The notes beneath the pieces were generated by a model. The model had not been told where the DNA came from. It saw nothing but the letters and a program-made list of their open reading frames with translations, and did not search any database. A stretch of DNA of 64,000 bases from Daejeonella sp. (GTDB lineage Bacteria > Bacteroidota > Bacteroidia > Sphingobacteriales > Sphingobacteriaceae). Made by a program: the position numbers and the translations under genes. Where the stretch lies: the NCBI RefSeq assembly GCF_030695525.1, contig NZ_JAUYSS010000032.1:1-64000 (forward strand), given 5' to 3'. Positions 16,807 to 25,229 of this stretch are shown here, piece after piece (positions within the stretch are counted from its first letter, which is position 1; each line of letters opens with the position of its first letter).

Positions 16807-17961
16807 ATGAAAAAGGCATTTAAAATCATTATGCTTGTACTTGTTTTGCTTGCCCTGCTATTTTTTTTATTTGTCCCTCAATACATTGACCGTTCAAAAA
16901 ATAAATCCACTATAAATGGGCCATTTGAAAAGATTTCCTGGTATGATTCCATTCCATTTGTAGCAGATCTTCATTGTGATGCTTTATTATGGAACCGAAA
17001 TTTACTCAAAGAGCATACTTTCGGTCATGTTGATCTTCCACGTATGCAAAAGAGCAATATGGCTTTCCAGGTTTTTACTATTGTGAGTAAGGTCCCGGCA
17101 GGTATTAATATTGAACAGAATGATGATCGTTCAGATCAGATCGGCCTGCTTAGTTTTGCCCAATTGCAGTCACCTGCAAATTGGTTCAGTGTTAAAAAAA
17201 GATCCCTTTATCAGGCCAATGCATTACATGACTTTGCCGAAAGATCTGAAGGAAAATTCAGAGTAATACAGAGCAAAGCAGATATGAAAGCTTTTCTTTT
17301 TGACCGGGCTGTTGACCGGACATTAAGTTCAGGCATGCTCGGTCTTGAAGGAGCACATTGTCTCGAAAATGATCTTTCCAATCTGGATGAGTTTTATAAT
17401 GCCGGAATCCGTTATATCGGACTGACGCACTTTTTTGACAATGAATGGGCAGGTTCAGCTCATGGGATGAAGAAGGGAGGATTGACTCCCAAAGGGCATT
17501 CTTTGCTCAAGAGAATGGAAGAGTTGGGTATTGCCGTTGATCTCGCTCATTCCTCCCAAAATACAATTGAGGATGTGTTTAAAAATTTCAGGGGAGCCAT
17601 ATTAGTCTCACACACTGGTGTCAGAGGGATGTGTGATAATCAGCGCAACTTATCTGATGAACAACTGATAAAAATAGGAGAGCGGAACGGCCTGGTCGGG
17701 ATTGGGTTATGGGAAACAGCAGTTTGTGGTACTGATGCAGCTTCAACAGCAAAAACGATCAAATATGTTGCTGATAAGATTGGTGTAGATAAGGTGGCTT
17801 TAGGATCAGATTGGGATGGGGCTTTTGAAATGCATTTTGATGTTACCGGTACTCCCTTAATTGTCAAAGAACTTCTGAAGCTTGGTTTTTCAAGGGATGA
17901 TATTGAAAAAATTGTGGGTGGAAATATCAGGGATTTCTTTTTAAAGAATTTACCGGAATAG
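16807..17961 (+). CDS. Membrane dipeptidase (peptidase family M19)
   Basis: 384 residues. An N-terminal hydrophobic helix (about 6-23) anchors or exports it. The M19 zinc site is recognisable: HxD in DLHCDALLW (His56, Asp58), the bridging Glu in GLEGAH (Glu181), DLAHSS and SHTGVRG histidines, and GSDWDG near the C-terminus. M19 enzymes hydrolyse dipeptides, including those with C-terminal D-residues, in the periplasm. It appears monocistronic. Confidence 0.93.
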   Translation: MKKAFKIIMLVLVLLALLFFLFVPQYIDRSKNKSTINGPFEKISWYDSIPFVADLHCDALLWNRNLLKEHTFGHVDLPRMQKSNMAFQVFTIVSKVPAGINIEQNDDRSDQIGLLSFAQLQSPANWFSVKKRSLYQANALHDFAERSEGKFRVIQSKADMKAFLFDRAVDRTLSSGMLGLEGAHCLENDLSNLDEFYNAGIRYIGLTHFFDNEWAGSAHGMKKGGLTPKGHSLLKRMEELGIAVDLAHSSQNTIEDVFKNFRGAILVSHTGVRGMCDNQRNLSDEQLIKIGERNGLVGIGLWETAVCGTDAASTAKTIKYVADKIGVDKVALGSDWDGAFEMHFDVTGTPLIVKELLKLGFSRDDIEKIVGGNIRDFFLKNLPE

Positions 17962-18026
17962 TGCTCAATTTAATTTAACCTTTTAATATTAGCATTGACT
18001 TTTTTCTGTTATTTTATTTCCCGTTT

Positions 18027-18419
18027 ATGAAAAGCTATAATGTTATTTATACCAGTCTATTTATCTTTTTCGCTTCCTGTTCCGGCTCTATCGAGCAAAA
18101 TGATCTGTATGGCAGATGGAATTATGTAAAGGTAGTGAATGCAGATCCTGAGGATATCACCAGTGATGAAGAGATAAAACAACAATCGCCTGCAATAATT
18201 TTCACTGCCAGCAATGAGCTGATCATTGAATGGGGCGGTAAACAGTTGTCTCATGGGAAATACAGGCTGGATGGGAAGATGATCAGGTATACCGAATCAC
18301 TGGAAGGAGGCCGGACAAGGGAATTTCCATTTTTGATCACTAAACTTTCGGAAACTGAATTAATGTTTCAAACTATGGAAAAGAATTTTACCAGGGTTAC
18401 AGCAATCAGAAAACGCTGA
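18027..18419 (+). CDS. Small lipocalin-like lipoprotein of unknown function
   Basis: 130 residues. Lipoprotein signal with FASC (Cys18). The remainder is beta-rich with LYGRWNYVKV near the start and a regular alternation of short strands, similar to small lipocalin-like domains of Bacteroidota lipoproteins. No catalytic motif. Its last codons and stop lie inside the first unit of the tandem palindromic repeat at 18412-18507. Confidence 0.75.
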   Translation: MKSYNVIYTSLFIFFASCSGSIEQNDLYGRWNYVKVVNADPEDITSDEEIKQQSPAIIFTASNELIIEWGGKQLSHGKYRLDGKMIRYTESLEGGRTREFPFLITKLSETELMFQTMEKNFTRVTAIRKR

Positions 18420-18507
18420 CAGGGTTCTGAATCAACGCTGGCAGGGTTCAAACAACGCTGACTGGGTTCAAATTAACGCTGACAGGGTTCAAAACCCTGT
18501 CAGCGTT
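18412..18507. repeat. Tandem 20-22-bp repeat ending in a perfect terminator hairpin
   Basis: Four copies of AACGCTGACAGGGTTC-like units begin at 18412, 18434, 18454 and 18475. The last continues into its exact reverse complement: AACGCTGACAGGGTT (18475-18489), CAA loop, AACCCTGTCAGCGTT (18493-18507). It lies between convergent genes and would terminate in both directions. A related palindrome sits at the convergent junction 62428-62478. Confidence 0.85.
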
Positions 18508-18513
18508 AACTAA

Positions 18514-20391
18514 TTATTTTTTTAATTTCTTTTTGGATCCTTTATCCTCAACAGCACCCTTGGTTTTAGCGGCTTGCTGTTGCCTCATATAATCCTCCAT
18601 TCTTTTCTGAAACCCTGAGGTCTTCTTTTCTGAAGCTGGCTTCTTTTTGTTCTCCTGAATCTGAGCATGTATTTTGTTATCATCAACAAACATTCTGATG
18701 ATATATTGCTGCGCAAAGGTCATCAGGTTGGCAAGGAAATAATAATAATTCAAACCCGCAGGGAAACTGTTCAGTACTCCAAAGAAAATGATTGGTGTGA
18801 TATAACCAATGTATTTCATTTGACCTGTTGCTCCCGAAACCTGGTTATTAAAATAAGTATAAATTAATGTGGAAATAGTCATTAAAATACACATCAAACT
18901 AATATGGTCCCCTAGAAATGGCACTACAAATCCTAAATTAAAGAATGCATCATAAGTTGAAAGATCTTCCATCCAGAGGAAACTGCGCTGGCGCAGTTCA
19001 AACAGATTCGGGAAGAAGAAGAAAAAAGCCATGATAATCGGAAGCTGCAAGAGCATTGGCAGACAGCCACCAAGTGGATTTACACCAGCTTTTTTATACA
19101 ATTTTAAATATTCCTGTTGTAACAGGGTAGGGTTGTCTTCGCCAACTTTGCCTTTGATTTCATCCATCTCCGGTTTCAGTATACGCATCTTTGCCATAGA
19201 CAGGTAAGACTTATACGTAAGCGGTAACAGAACCATTTTAAGAAGAATGGTGAGAACAAGAATAATAAGTCCGTAGCCCCATCCAAACCCTTCAAGGAAA
19301 TTGAAAACAGGTAAAACAACCCATCTGTTAATATACTTCAATGGCCAGTAACCAAGATCTATTTGTTTTTCAATATCAAAGCCTTGTTTTTCGAGGATAT
19401 TTAACTGATTAGGACCAAAATAGAACTCCATTGGAAAGGAGCTGCTTTCCTGTCTCTGGAAAGGTATCTGCATCTTAGCTGCAAAGCTTTTTACAGTCCC
19501 GGCATCAGGACTTGTATTAACGCTTAATTCACCCTTATCAAAGCTGTTCTTCGCTATCAGGACATTGGAGAAGAAATGCTGTTTGAAGGAGAACCATTTG
19601 ATCTTTCCCTCATTCAGCTCTTTTGTTTCCGATTCAGAAAGGCTTAAATAATCAACACTTTCATCACCCTGTTTAAAATAAGCACTTGAATATTTTTGCT
19701 CACCAGGCAGATCTTTTTCCTTTTGCTTTAAAACAGCTTCCCAATTCAGGATAACATATTGCTGGGTAGGAGCTACCACATCCTGCATTCCAGTAGTCTG
19801 GATTGTAAGGCCAACGTTATAACTTTCACCTTTAAGGCTATAGATATAGTCGATGTATTTTCCTTCAGAATGGGTTAACCGCATCGTCAATGATGAGGAA
19901 TCTGATTTTGTAACGCTAAATGATTTGCCTGAAGGAACAAAATAAAGATCGTTTGTATTAACATTCTGTCCTGCAGAGCCAAAGATCAATCCGAACTTAT
20001 TCCCTTCACCTTCAAACATAATCAAAGGCTCCTGGGAATAGGTTTTGAAATCCTTTAATTGAACTGAGGCAATTCTTCCTCCTCTCGGACTGATTCTTAC
20101 CTTAAGGAACTCATTTTCAAGGATAACAGGTTCATTGCTACCTGATTGCGCTGCTCCGAATGGTCCTGATTTTATTAGAGTGGAATCAATTGCAGGTGAT
20201 ATAACAGCTTTGGCCGTATCGGGCATAGCGGCAGCGGGTGCCGCTTCACTTTTTGTTACTCTTATTAATGAATCTTGTGTTTGTTTTGCTTTTTCTCTTT
20301 TGATATCTTCATCAGAGGGTTGCATCAGGTAGGTTGACCCAACTAATATGATTAATATCAAAAAGAGTCCTGTGAAAGTATTTCTATCCAT
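18514..20391 (-). CDS. yidC: Membrane protein insertase YidC
   Basis: 625 residues. N-terminal membrane segment FTGLFLILIILVGSTYLMQPSD, then a large periplasmic beta domain (about 55-350), then the Oxa1-type core with WGYGLIILVLTILLKMVLLPLTYKSYLSMAKMR split over several helices, PLGGCLPMLLQLPI, and a Lys-rich C-terminal tail that can contact ribosomes. The length and two-domain layout are usual for bacterial YidC. It inserts and folds inner-membrane proteins alone or with SecYEG. It is 28 bp downstream of pyrG on the same strand. Confidence 0.97.
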   Translation of the reverse strand: MDRNTFTGLFLILIILVGSTYLMQPSDEDIKREKAKQTQDSLIRVTKSEAAPAAAMPDTAKAVISPAIDSTLIKSGPFGAAQSGSNEPVILENEFLKVRISPRGGRIASVQLKDFKTYSQEPLIMFEGEGNKFGLIFGSAGQNVNTNDLYFVPSGKSFSVTKSDSSSLTMRLTHSEGKYIDYIYSLKGESYNVGLTIQTTGMQDVVAPTQQYVILNWEAVLKQKEKDLPGEQKYSSAYFKQGDESVDYLSLSESETKELNEGKIKWFSFKQHFFSNVLIAKNSFDKGELSVNTSPDAGTVKSFAAKMQIPFQRQESSSFPMEFYFGPNQLNILEKQGFDIEKQIDLGYWPLKYINRWVVLPVFNFLEGFGWGYGLIILVLTILLKMVLLPLTYKSYLSMAKMRILKPEMDEIKGKVGEDNPTLLQQEYLKLYKKAGVNPLGGCLPMLLQLPIIMAFFFFFPNLFELRQRSFLWMEDLSTYDAFFNLGFVVPFLGDHISLMCILMTISTLIYTYFNNQVSGATGQMKYIGYITPIIFFGVLNSFPAGLNYYYFLANLMTFAQQYIIRMFVDDNKIHAQIQENKKKPASEKKTSGFQKRMEDYMRQQQAAKTKGAVEDKGSKKKLKK

Positions 20392-20419
20392 TATTTTTTA
20401 GTCTTTTTTGCTAAAAAGC

Positions 20420-22030
20420 TTACTTCTTTTTAGAATAGCTTAATGCGGCGGCGACAAAGTTAACAAAAAGTGGATGAGGATTATCAACTGTTGATTTTAA
20501 TTCAGGGTGAAATTGCCCTCCTATAAAAAATGGATGATCCTTTAATTCTACTATTTCAACGAGATTATTCTCAGGATTAATTCCAGATGCGATCATTCCG
20601 GCCTTTTCAAACTGCTCTAAATAGGAATTATTGAACTCATAGCGATGACGATGACGTTCAGTAATGCGGCTCTTCCCGTAAATTGCTGCAGCTTTGCTTC
20701 CTTTTTTTAGATCACAGGTATATGAACCTAATCGCATTGTCCCGCCCTTATTTTTAATCTTTTTCTGTTCCTCCATCATCGAGATGACCGGATCTTTGGT
20801 ATCCTCATTCATCTCAATACTATGCGCCTCCTTAAGTCCCAGAACATTGCGGGCAAATTCAATGACAGCACATTGCATGCCCAGGCAAATCCCGAAGAAA
20901 GGCATTTGTTGCTCTCTGACATATTTTATGGCTTCAATTTTGCCTTCAATTCCCCGGCTTCCAAATCCGGGAGCAACCAGAACTCCATCAAGCCCCTTTA
21001 GCTTTTCAGCTACGTTTTCAGCACTGATATTTTCAGAATGAATGCATTTTACTTTGACTTTACATTCATTTTTTGCACCAGCATGAATAAATGCCTCCGT
21101 TATCGATTTATAGGCATCAGGAAGTTCTACATATTTACCTACGAGCCCGATATTGATTTCTGCTGTAGGATTTTTCAGTCGGCCCAGAAAATCTTTCCAG
21201 TTCTCCAGATCTGGTTCATTTTTATTTGGCAGTTTTAATTTGCTTAGAACCGTTTTGTCAAGTTGCTCTTTCAGCATCAGCAAGGGAACATCATAAATCG
21301 TTGATGCATCGATTGATTCGATAACTGCATTGATATTCACATTGCAAAAAAGTGCAATTTTCTTTCTTAATTCCTGGGGAAGATGGTGTTCGGTGCGGCA
21401 AACTAATATATCCGGTTGAATACCATATTCAAGAAGCATTTTAACAGAGTGCTGGGTAGGTTTCGTTTTTAACTCACCTGCAGCTGCCAGATAAGGAACA
21501 AGGGTAAGGTGAATAACCAATGAATTACCAGAACCTAATTCCCATCTTAACTGACGCACAGCTTCAATGAACGGGAGTGACTCGATATCCCCAACAGTTC
21601 CTCCCAGTTCCGTAATTATAATATCATAATCACCTGTTTCACCCAATATTTTCATATTGCGTTTGATCTCGTCGGTGATGTGGGGTACTACCTGAACAGT
21701 TTTGCCCAAATAAGCTCCTTCACGCTCTTTATTGATAACATTCTGATAAATCCTGCCGGTGGTTATGTTATTGGCCTTTGATGTTGGAACATTCAGAAAA
21801 CGCTCATAATGACCCAGATCCAGATCTGTTTCAGCTCCATCTTCAGTTACATAACATTCACCATGTTCATAGGGGTTTAAAGTTCCCGGATCGATATTAA
21901 TATAAGGATCGAACTTTTGGATAGTTACCCGGTACCCTCTTGATTGAAGAAGTTTAGCCAGGGAAGCGGAAATAATACCTTTTCCTAACGACGAAGTAAC
22001 GCCGCCCGTAACAAAAATGTATTTGGTCAT
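20420..22030 (-). CDS. pyrG: CTP synthase
   Basis: 536 residues from ATG 22030. The frame extends to 22123, but [18 protein letters not shown] is the invariant family start. The synthetase half carries that P-loop and [21 protein letters not shown]; the class I glutaminase half has the nucleophile Cys in [10 protein letters not shown] and the closing FHPE. It makes CTP from UTP, ATP and glutamine in the cytoplasm. It precedes yidC in what looks like an operon, with a TAnnTTTG box about 90 bp upstream. Confidence 0.97.
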   Translation of the reverse strand: MTKYIFVTGGVTSSLGKGIISASLAKLLQSRGYRVTIQKFDPYINIDPGTLNPYEHGECYVTEDGAETDLDLGHYERFLNVPTSKANNITTGRIYQNVINKEREGAYLGKTVQVVPHITDEIKRNMKILGETGDYDIIITELGGTVGDIESLPFIEAVRQLRWELGSGNSLVIHLTLVPYLAAAGELKTKPTQHSVKMLLEYGIQPDILVCRTEHHLPQELRKKIALFCNVNINAVIESIDASTIYDVPLLMLKEQLDKTVLSKLKLPNKNEPDLENWKDFLGRLKNPTAEINIGLVGKYVELPDAYKSITEAFIHAGAKNECKVKVKCIHSENISAENVAEKLKGLDGVLVAPGFGSRGIEGKIEAIKYVREQQMPFFGICLGMQCAVIEFARNVLGLKEAHSIEMNEDTKDPVISMMEEQKKIKNKGGTMRLGSYTCDLKKGSKAAAIYGKSRITERHRHRYEFNNSYLEQFEKAGMIASGINPENNLVEIVELKDHPFFIGGQFHPELKSTVDNPHPLFVNFVAAALSYSKKK

Positions 22031-22120
22031 GATATCTGTAGGATTTGCTAAGAATGCTTTATTATCTGATGGCTTATTACCGAGTCTCAGACAATAAAAA
22101 ACATTGTTTTGTACGGGATT

Positions 22121-22128
22121 CAAAAGTA
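22121..22128 (-). promoter_or_regulatory. Probable -7 box of pyrG
   Basis: Read on the minus strand this is TACTTTTG, a perfect TAnnTTTG Bacteroidota -7 element. It would give a leader of about 85 nt. No TTTG -33 box is seen at the usual spacing. Confidence 0.4.
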
Positions 22129-22194
22129 GTATATTTTTTGATAATTGTATTATTTGTTGAGAAATTGGGTGGTGTTAATAAATGCATTTAATTC

Positions 22195-22292
22195 AAAATT
22201 GAGAGTGGAGAGTGGAGAATGAACAAAATTTCTTTTAATTGTGATATTGTTTTTTTAACTCTCAACTCTCCATTCTCCACTCTCAATTCTTT
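22195..22292. repeat. Inverted pair of 7-bp-period repeat arrays
   Basis: The left arm has TTGAGAG, TGGAGAG, TGGAGAA, TGAACAA (22199-22226). The right arm has ACTCTCA, ACTCTCC, ATTCTCC, ACTCTCA, ATTCTTT (22258-22292). The arms are near-complementary and could form a hairpin. The right arm ends 4 bp before the -7 box of the helicase gene and shares units with the array at 55893-55927. Confidence 0.8.
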
Positions 22293-22296
22293 TCCC

Positions 22297-22304
22297 TATT
22301 TTTG
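22297..22304 (+). promoter_or_regulatory. Probable -7 box of the DEAD-box helicase gene
   Basis: TATTTTTG matches TAnnTTTG exactly. It is 28 bp before the TTG start and immediately follows a heptad array that occupies the -33 region. Confidence 0.45.
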
Positions 22305-22331
22305 CTTTTATTTAATTATTAATATTTCAAT

Positions 22332-23561
22332 TTGACTTTCAGCGATTTCAATTTTGATCCTCAGTTACTTGAAGGACTTCAAAGTATGGGTTACGTTAAA
22401 CCCACCCCAATTCAATCCCAGGCAATTCCACTAATTCTTGAACATAAAGATCTGATTGCTTGTGCCCAAACTGGCACAGGTAAGACTGCATCCTATCTTT
22501 TACCAGTCCTGCAGCACATCAGTATTTCTGAAAAGAAATATACAAAGGCGCTGATTCTGGCACCTACAAGGGAATTGGCACAGCAAATCGATCAGCAGGT
22601 TGAAGGTTTGGCCTATTTTGCAGGAATCAGTTCAATAGCCGTTTATGGTGGTGGGGATGGTATGATTTACGAACAACAACGCCGGGCAATGATGGACGGT
22701 GTTGATATTGTAATTGCCACCCCCGGACGATTAATTGCCCACCTCGCATCTGGTGTGATTAAACTTGACCATCTTCAATATCTGGTTTTGGATGAAGCCG
22801 ATCGAATGCTTGATATGGGATTTTATGAAGATATTTTAAGGATTATCAGTAATCTTCCTAAAGAAAGACAAACCCTGCTTTTCTCGGCTACGATGCCTCC
22901 AAAGATCAGAACACTTGCAAATACCATATTAAAGAACCCTGAACAGATTAATATTGCACTTTCACAACCTGCTGCTGGTATTTCCCAGCAGGTTTATATG
23001 GTTCATGATAACCAAAAGATTAAATTGATCAGCACCTTGCTGAAAGGCGGGGAATACAAAAGTGTCCTTATTTTTTGTTCGAGAAAGGAAACCGTAAAAG
23101 ACCTTAACAGAACACTCCGAAAAGAGGGGATAAAATCGGAAGCTTTCCACTCTGATCTGGAGCAGGAACAACGTGAAACAGTCTTGAGAGCCTTTAAAAG
23201 CCGTACCTTGCCTGTGATTATTGGTACAGATGTATTAAGTCGTGGAATAGATGTAGAAGGAATCAGTCTTGTAATTAATTTTGACGTACCGCCCGATCCT
23301 GAAGATTATATCCACCGGATTGGCAGAACGGCCAGAGCAGAAACAACGGGCACTGCCATAACTTTTGTGAACGAAAAAGACCAGCGTAAATTTTCTTTCA
23401 TTGAAAACCTTATCGGTAAAGAGATACCAAGAATGACTTTGCCTGAAGAATTAGGGGAAGGACCTGTTTATAGCCCGGGAATGAGGAGACCTTCAACCAG
23501 TGGAAATCAGAGGAATGGGCGGAATAAGAAAAAAGTCTGGGTAAACAGGAAGCAGGCCTAG
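22332..23561 (+). CDS. DEAD-box RNA helicase (RhlE-like)
   Basis: 409 residues from a TTG start, chosen because it gives the Q-motif region FSDFNFDPQLLEGLQSMG directly; no nearby ATG does. All helicase motifs are intact: AQTGTGKT (45-52), PTRELAQQ, TPGRL, DEAD, SAT, and HRIGRTAR. A basic tail (GNQRNGRNKKKVWVNRK) probably binds RNA. It unwinds RNA, as in ribosome assembly or mRNA turnover. Compare the degenerate paralogue at 31506. Confidence 0.93.
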   Translation: MTFSDFNFDPQLLEGLQSMGYVKPTPIQSQAIPLILEHKDLIACAQTGTGKTASYLLPVLQHISISEKKYTKALILAPTRELAQQIDQQVEGLAYFAGISSIAVYGGGDGMIYEQQRRAMMDGVDIVIATPGRLIAHLASGVIKLDHLQYLVLDEADRMLDMGFYEDILRIISNLPKERQTLLFSATMPPKIRTLANTILKNPEQINIALSQPAAGISQQVYMVHDNQKIKLISTLLKGGEYKSVLIFCSRKETVKDLNRTLRKEGIKSEAFHSDLEQEQRETVLRAFKSRTLPVIIGTDVLSRGIDVEGISLVINFDVPPDPEDYIHRIGRTARAETTGTAITFVNEKDQRKFSFIENLIGKEIPRMTLPEELGEGPVYSPGMRRPSTSGNQRNGRNKKKVWVNRKQA

Positions 23562-23630
23562 TTCAGATTTTTCCTAAATTTGTCATTTTCAAAATCATTC
23601 TGCTTATTTTTATATTAATTAGTACCTGTC

Positions 23631-24500
23631 ATGCATGTTCTGGAAAACGAATTCCTGTCGGTAGGTATCCTGAATAAAGGAGCTGAGTTATGTTCCATTT
23701 CCAATAAAATTAATGGTCTGGAATACTTGTGGCAGGCTGAACCTTCGGTTTGGGCATTCCATGCACCAAACCTGTTTCCGGTGGTGGGAAACTGTATGAA
23801 TAATCAGATTCAGATTGAAGGAATAAAATATCCAATGCAGAGACATGGTTTTGCACGGCATTCAAATTTTATTTTAACTGAAAGTTCAGCTAAACATGCA
23901 GTTTTTACCCTTGATTATTCTGAGCAAACTCTAGCAGTTTATCCCTTTAAATTTTTATTACAGGTAGCTTATCACTTGCAGGATACCGAGATTACTATGG
24001 ATTATATAGTGATAAATAAGGATGATAAACCTATCTTCTTTTCTATTGGTGCACATCCTGCATTCAATATTCCCTTTTCTAAAGATGGGACATACGATGA
24101 TTATTATATTGAATTTGATCAGGATGAAGTATTAGTCAAACACCTGTTTAATGATGCTGGTTTTTTTACAGGTGAAACTACACAAGTGTTTCTGGATAGC
24201 AGGAGACTAAACCTTAGTAAAGATTTATTCAGGGATGGTGCGCTCGTATTTAAGGACTTACTTTCTAAAGAAGTACTGATCAGAAATCATCAAACACCCA
24301 ATTTTGTATCTGTTTCTTATGAAGATTTCCCATCATTGGGGATTTGGGCAGCTCCCGATGCAGCATTTGTTTGCATCGAACCCTGGCTTGGTTATGCGGA
24401 TAGTACCGGTGAACTGAAAGAGTTTTCAGAAAAGGATGGAATTCAAAAATTGGAAACTTCTAAAGTTTTTGAATGCAGTTTTACGATTGGGATAAATTAG
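23631..24500 (+). CDS. Aldose 1-epimerase family protein (LacX/YeaD-like)
   Basis: 289 residues, no signal peptide. The fold is recognised from LENEFLSVGILNKGAELCSI, NLFPVVGN, HGFARHSNF, GAHPAFNIPF and CIEPWLGYAD. The conserved His of HGFAR and the Glu of EPW are the usual catalytic pair of mutarotases. It probably interconverts anomers of a hexose or hexose phosphate in the cytoplasm. It stands alone. Confidence 0.88.
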   Translation: MHVLENEFLSVGILNKGAELCSISNKINGLEYLWQAEPSVWAFHAPNLFPVVGNCMNNQIQIEGIKYPMQRHGFARHSNFILTESSAKHAVFTLDYSEQTLAVYPFKFLLQVAYHLQDTEITMDYIVINKDDKPIFFSIGAHPAFNIPFSKDGTYDDYYIEFDQDEVLVKHLFNDAGFFTGETTQVFLDSRRLNLSKDLFRDGALVFKDLLSKEVLIRNHQTPNFVSVSYEDFPSLGIWAAPDAAFVCIEPWLGYADSTGELKEFSEKDGIQKLETSKVFECSFTIGIN

Positions 24501-24507
24501 GTGTTAG

Positions 24508-24752
24508 TGGAGGTTCTCGCTTTCGCGAGAATGACAAGTATTGTTTGGGGAGTAAGGAGATTCCAGCCTTCGCTGGAATCGAAATGCTGAAACCTTTAAT
24601 AAATACTGTGGTGCTTTAAATGTTTTTTGTCTATTTAAATGCCGGGCAAGGGTACTGAAAAAATAAGTAGATAACTTAACCCGATTCCAGCGCAGGCTGG
24701 AATCTCCTTAATAACCAAAAATTTTGTCATTCCAGCGCAAGCTGGAACCTCC
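24508..24752. repeat. Four REP-like palindromes in inverted orientation
   Basis: Each copy is a short hairpin flanked by GGAG and GAC. Copies 1 and 2 read GGAGGTTCTCGC-TTTC-GCGAGAA (from 24511) and GGAGATTCCAGC-CTTC-GCTGGAATC (24556-24580). Copies 3 (24682-24707) and 4 (24726-24752) are in reverse, for example GTCATTCCAGC-GCAA-GCTGGAACCTCC split at the loop. Stem changes are compensated (CTCGC/GCGAG versus CCAGC/GCTGG). Confidence 0.8.
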
Positions 24753-25098
24753 AGACTCTTAAATAATGACATAGTGCGCACTCGTGTCGCCTGTGTTTGT
24801 TCATTTAATTCATGAAACGCAGGGCACATGCGCAACAGCAGCTCCGGGTTGCCCATCCCTATGAAACACAGCTCCGGGTAAAATAAACCTTGCCGGAGGA
24901 GGTAGCTTCCGGCTATTCGTAATTTGAAATAGTACGTGATTTTTTGCCGGAACTACCCCGGAGGAAAGGACTGAACTAGCCTATATTATACAGGTATTGC
25001 TTTCCAAAATCCAATTATATCGCTCCAAAGCTTTATCTGAATAATTTTAACACTGCCTTTTAATCTTCCTTAAATCAAAATCAAGATAATTTCCCTGT

Positions 25099-25157
25099 GG
25101 TTGGTGTTATCACCGACCAATGATATGATCGTGCTTGGTACGGTGAGAACACCGACC
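25099..25157. repeat. Inverted pair of GGTCGGTG hairpins
   Basis: GGTTGGTG-TTAT-CACCGACC (25099-25118) and CGGTG-AGAA-CACCG (from 25141) are each hairpins with 4-nt loops, and the second is a reverse-orientation copy of the first. They lie between REP-like repeats and the end of the phosphoesterase gene. Confidence 0.65.
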
Positions 25158-25229
25158 AGAGGGGAATCCTAAATACCTAAAACCCCTCAAGATATTCCGC
25201 TACTTATGAAACTAATTATCCTAATACTC

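Larger units (their letters stand above)
24501..25229. other. 729-bp intergenic region packed with hairpin repeats
   Basis: No gene is supported. A 73-codon frame on the minus strand (24635-24856) is a translation of REP-like repeats (VPACAGMT, IPACAG) and is rejected. The region contains four REP-like hairpins (24508-24752), an inverted pair with GGTAG/TTCCGGC cores at 24892-24913 and 24945-24965, and two more hairpins at 25099-25157. It separates two convergent genes. Confidence 0.7.

Noticed and set aside
24635-24856. 73-codon frame on the minus strand
   Set aside because: It translates REP-like repeats (VPACAGMT, IPACAG), a common false gene, and has no family resemblance.
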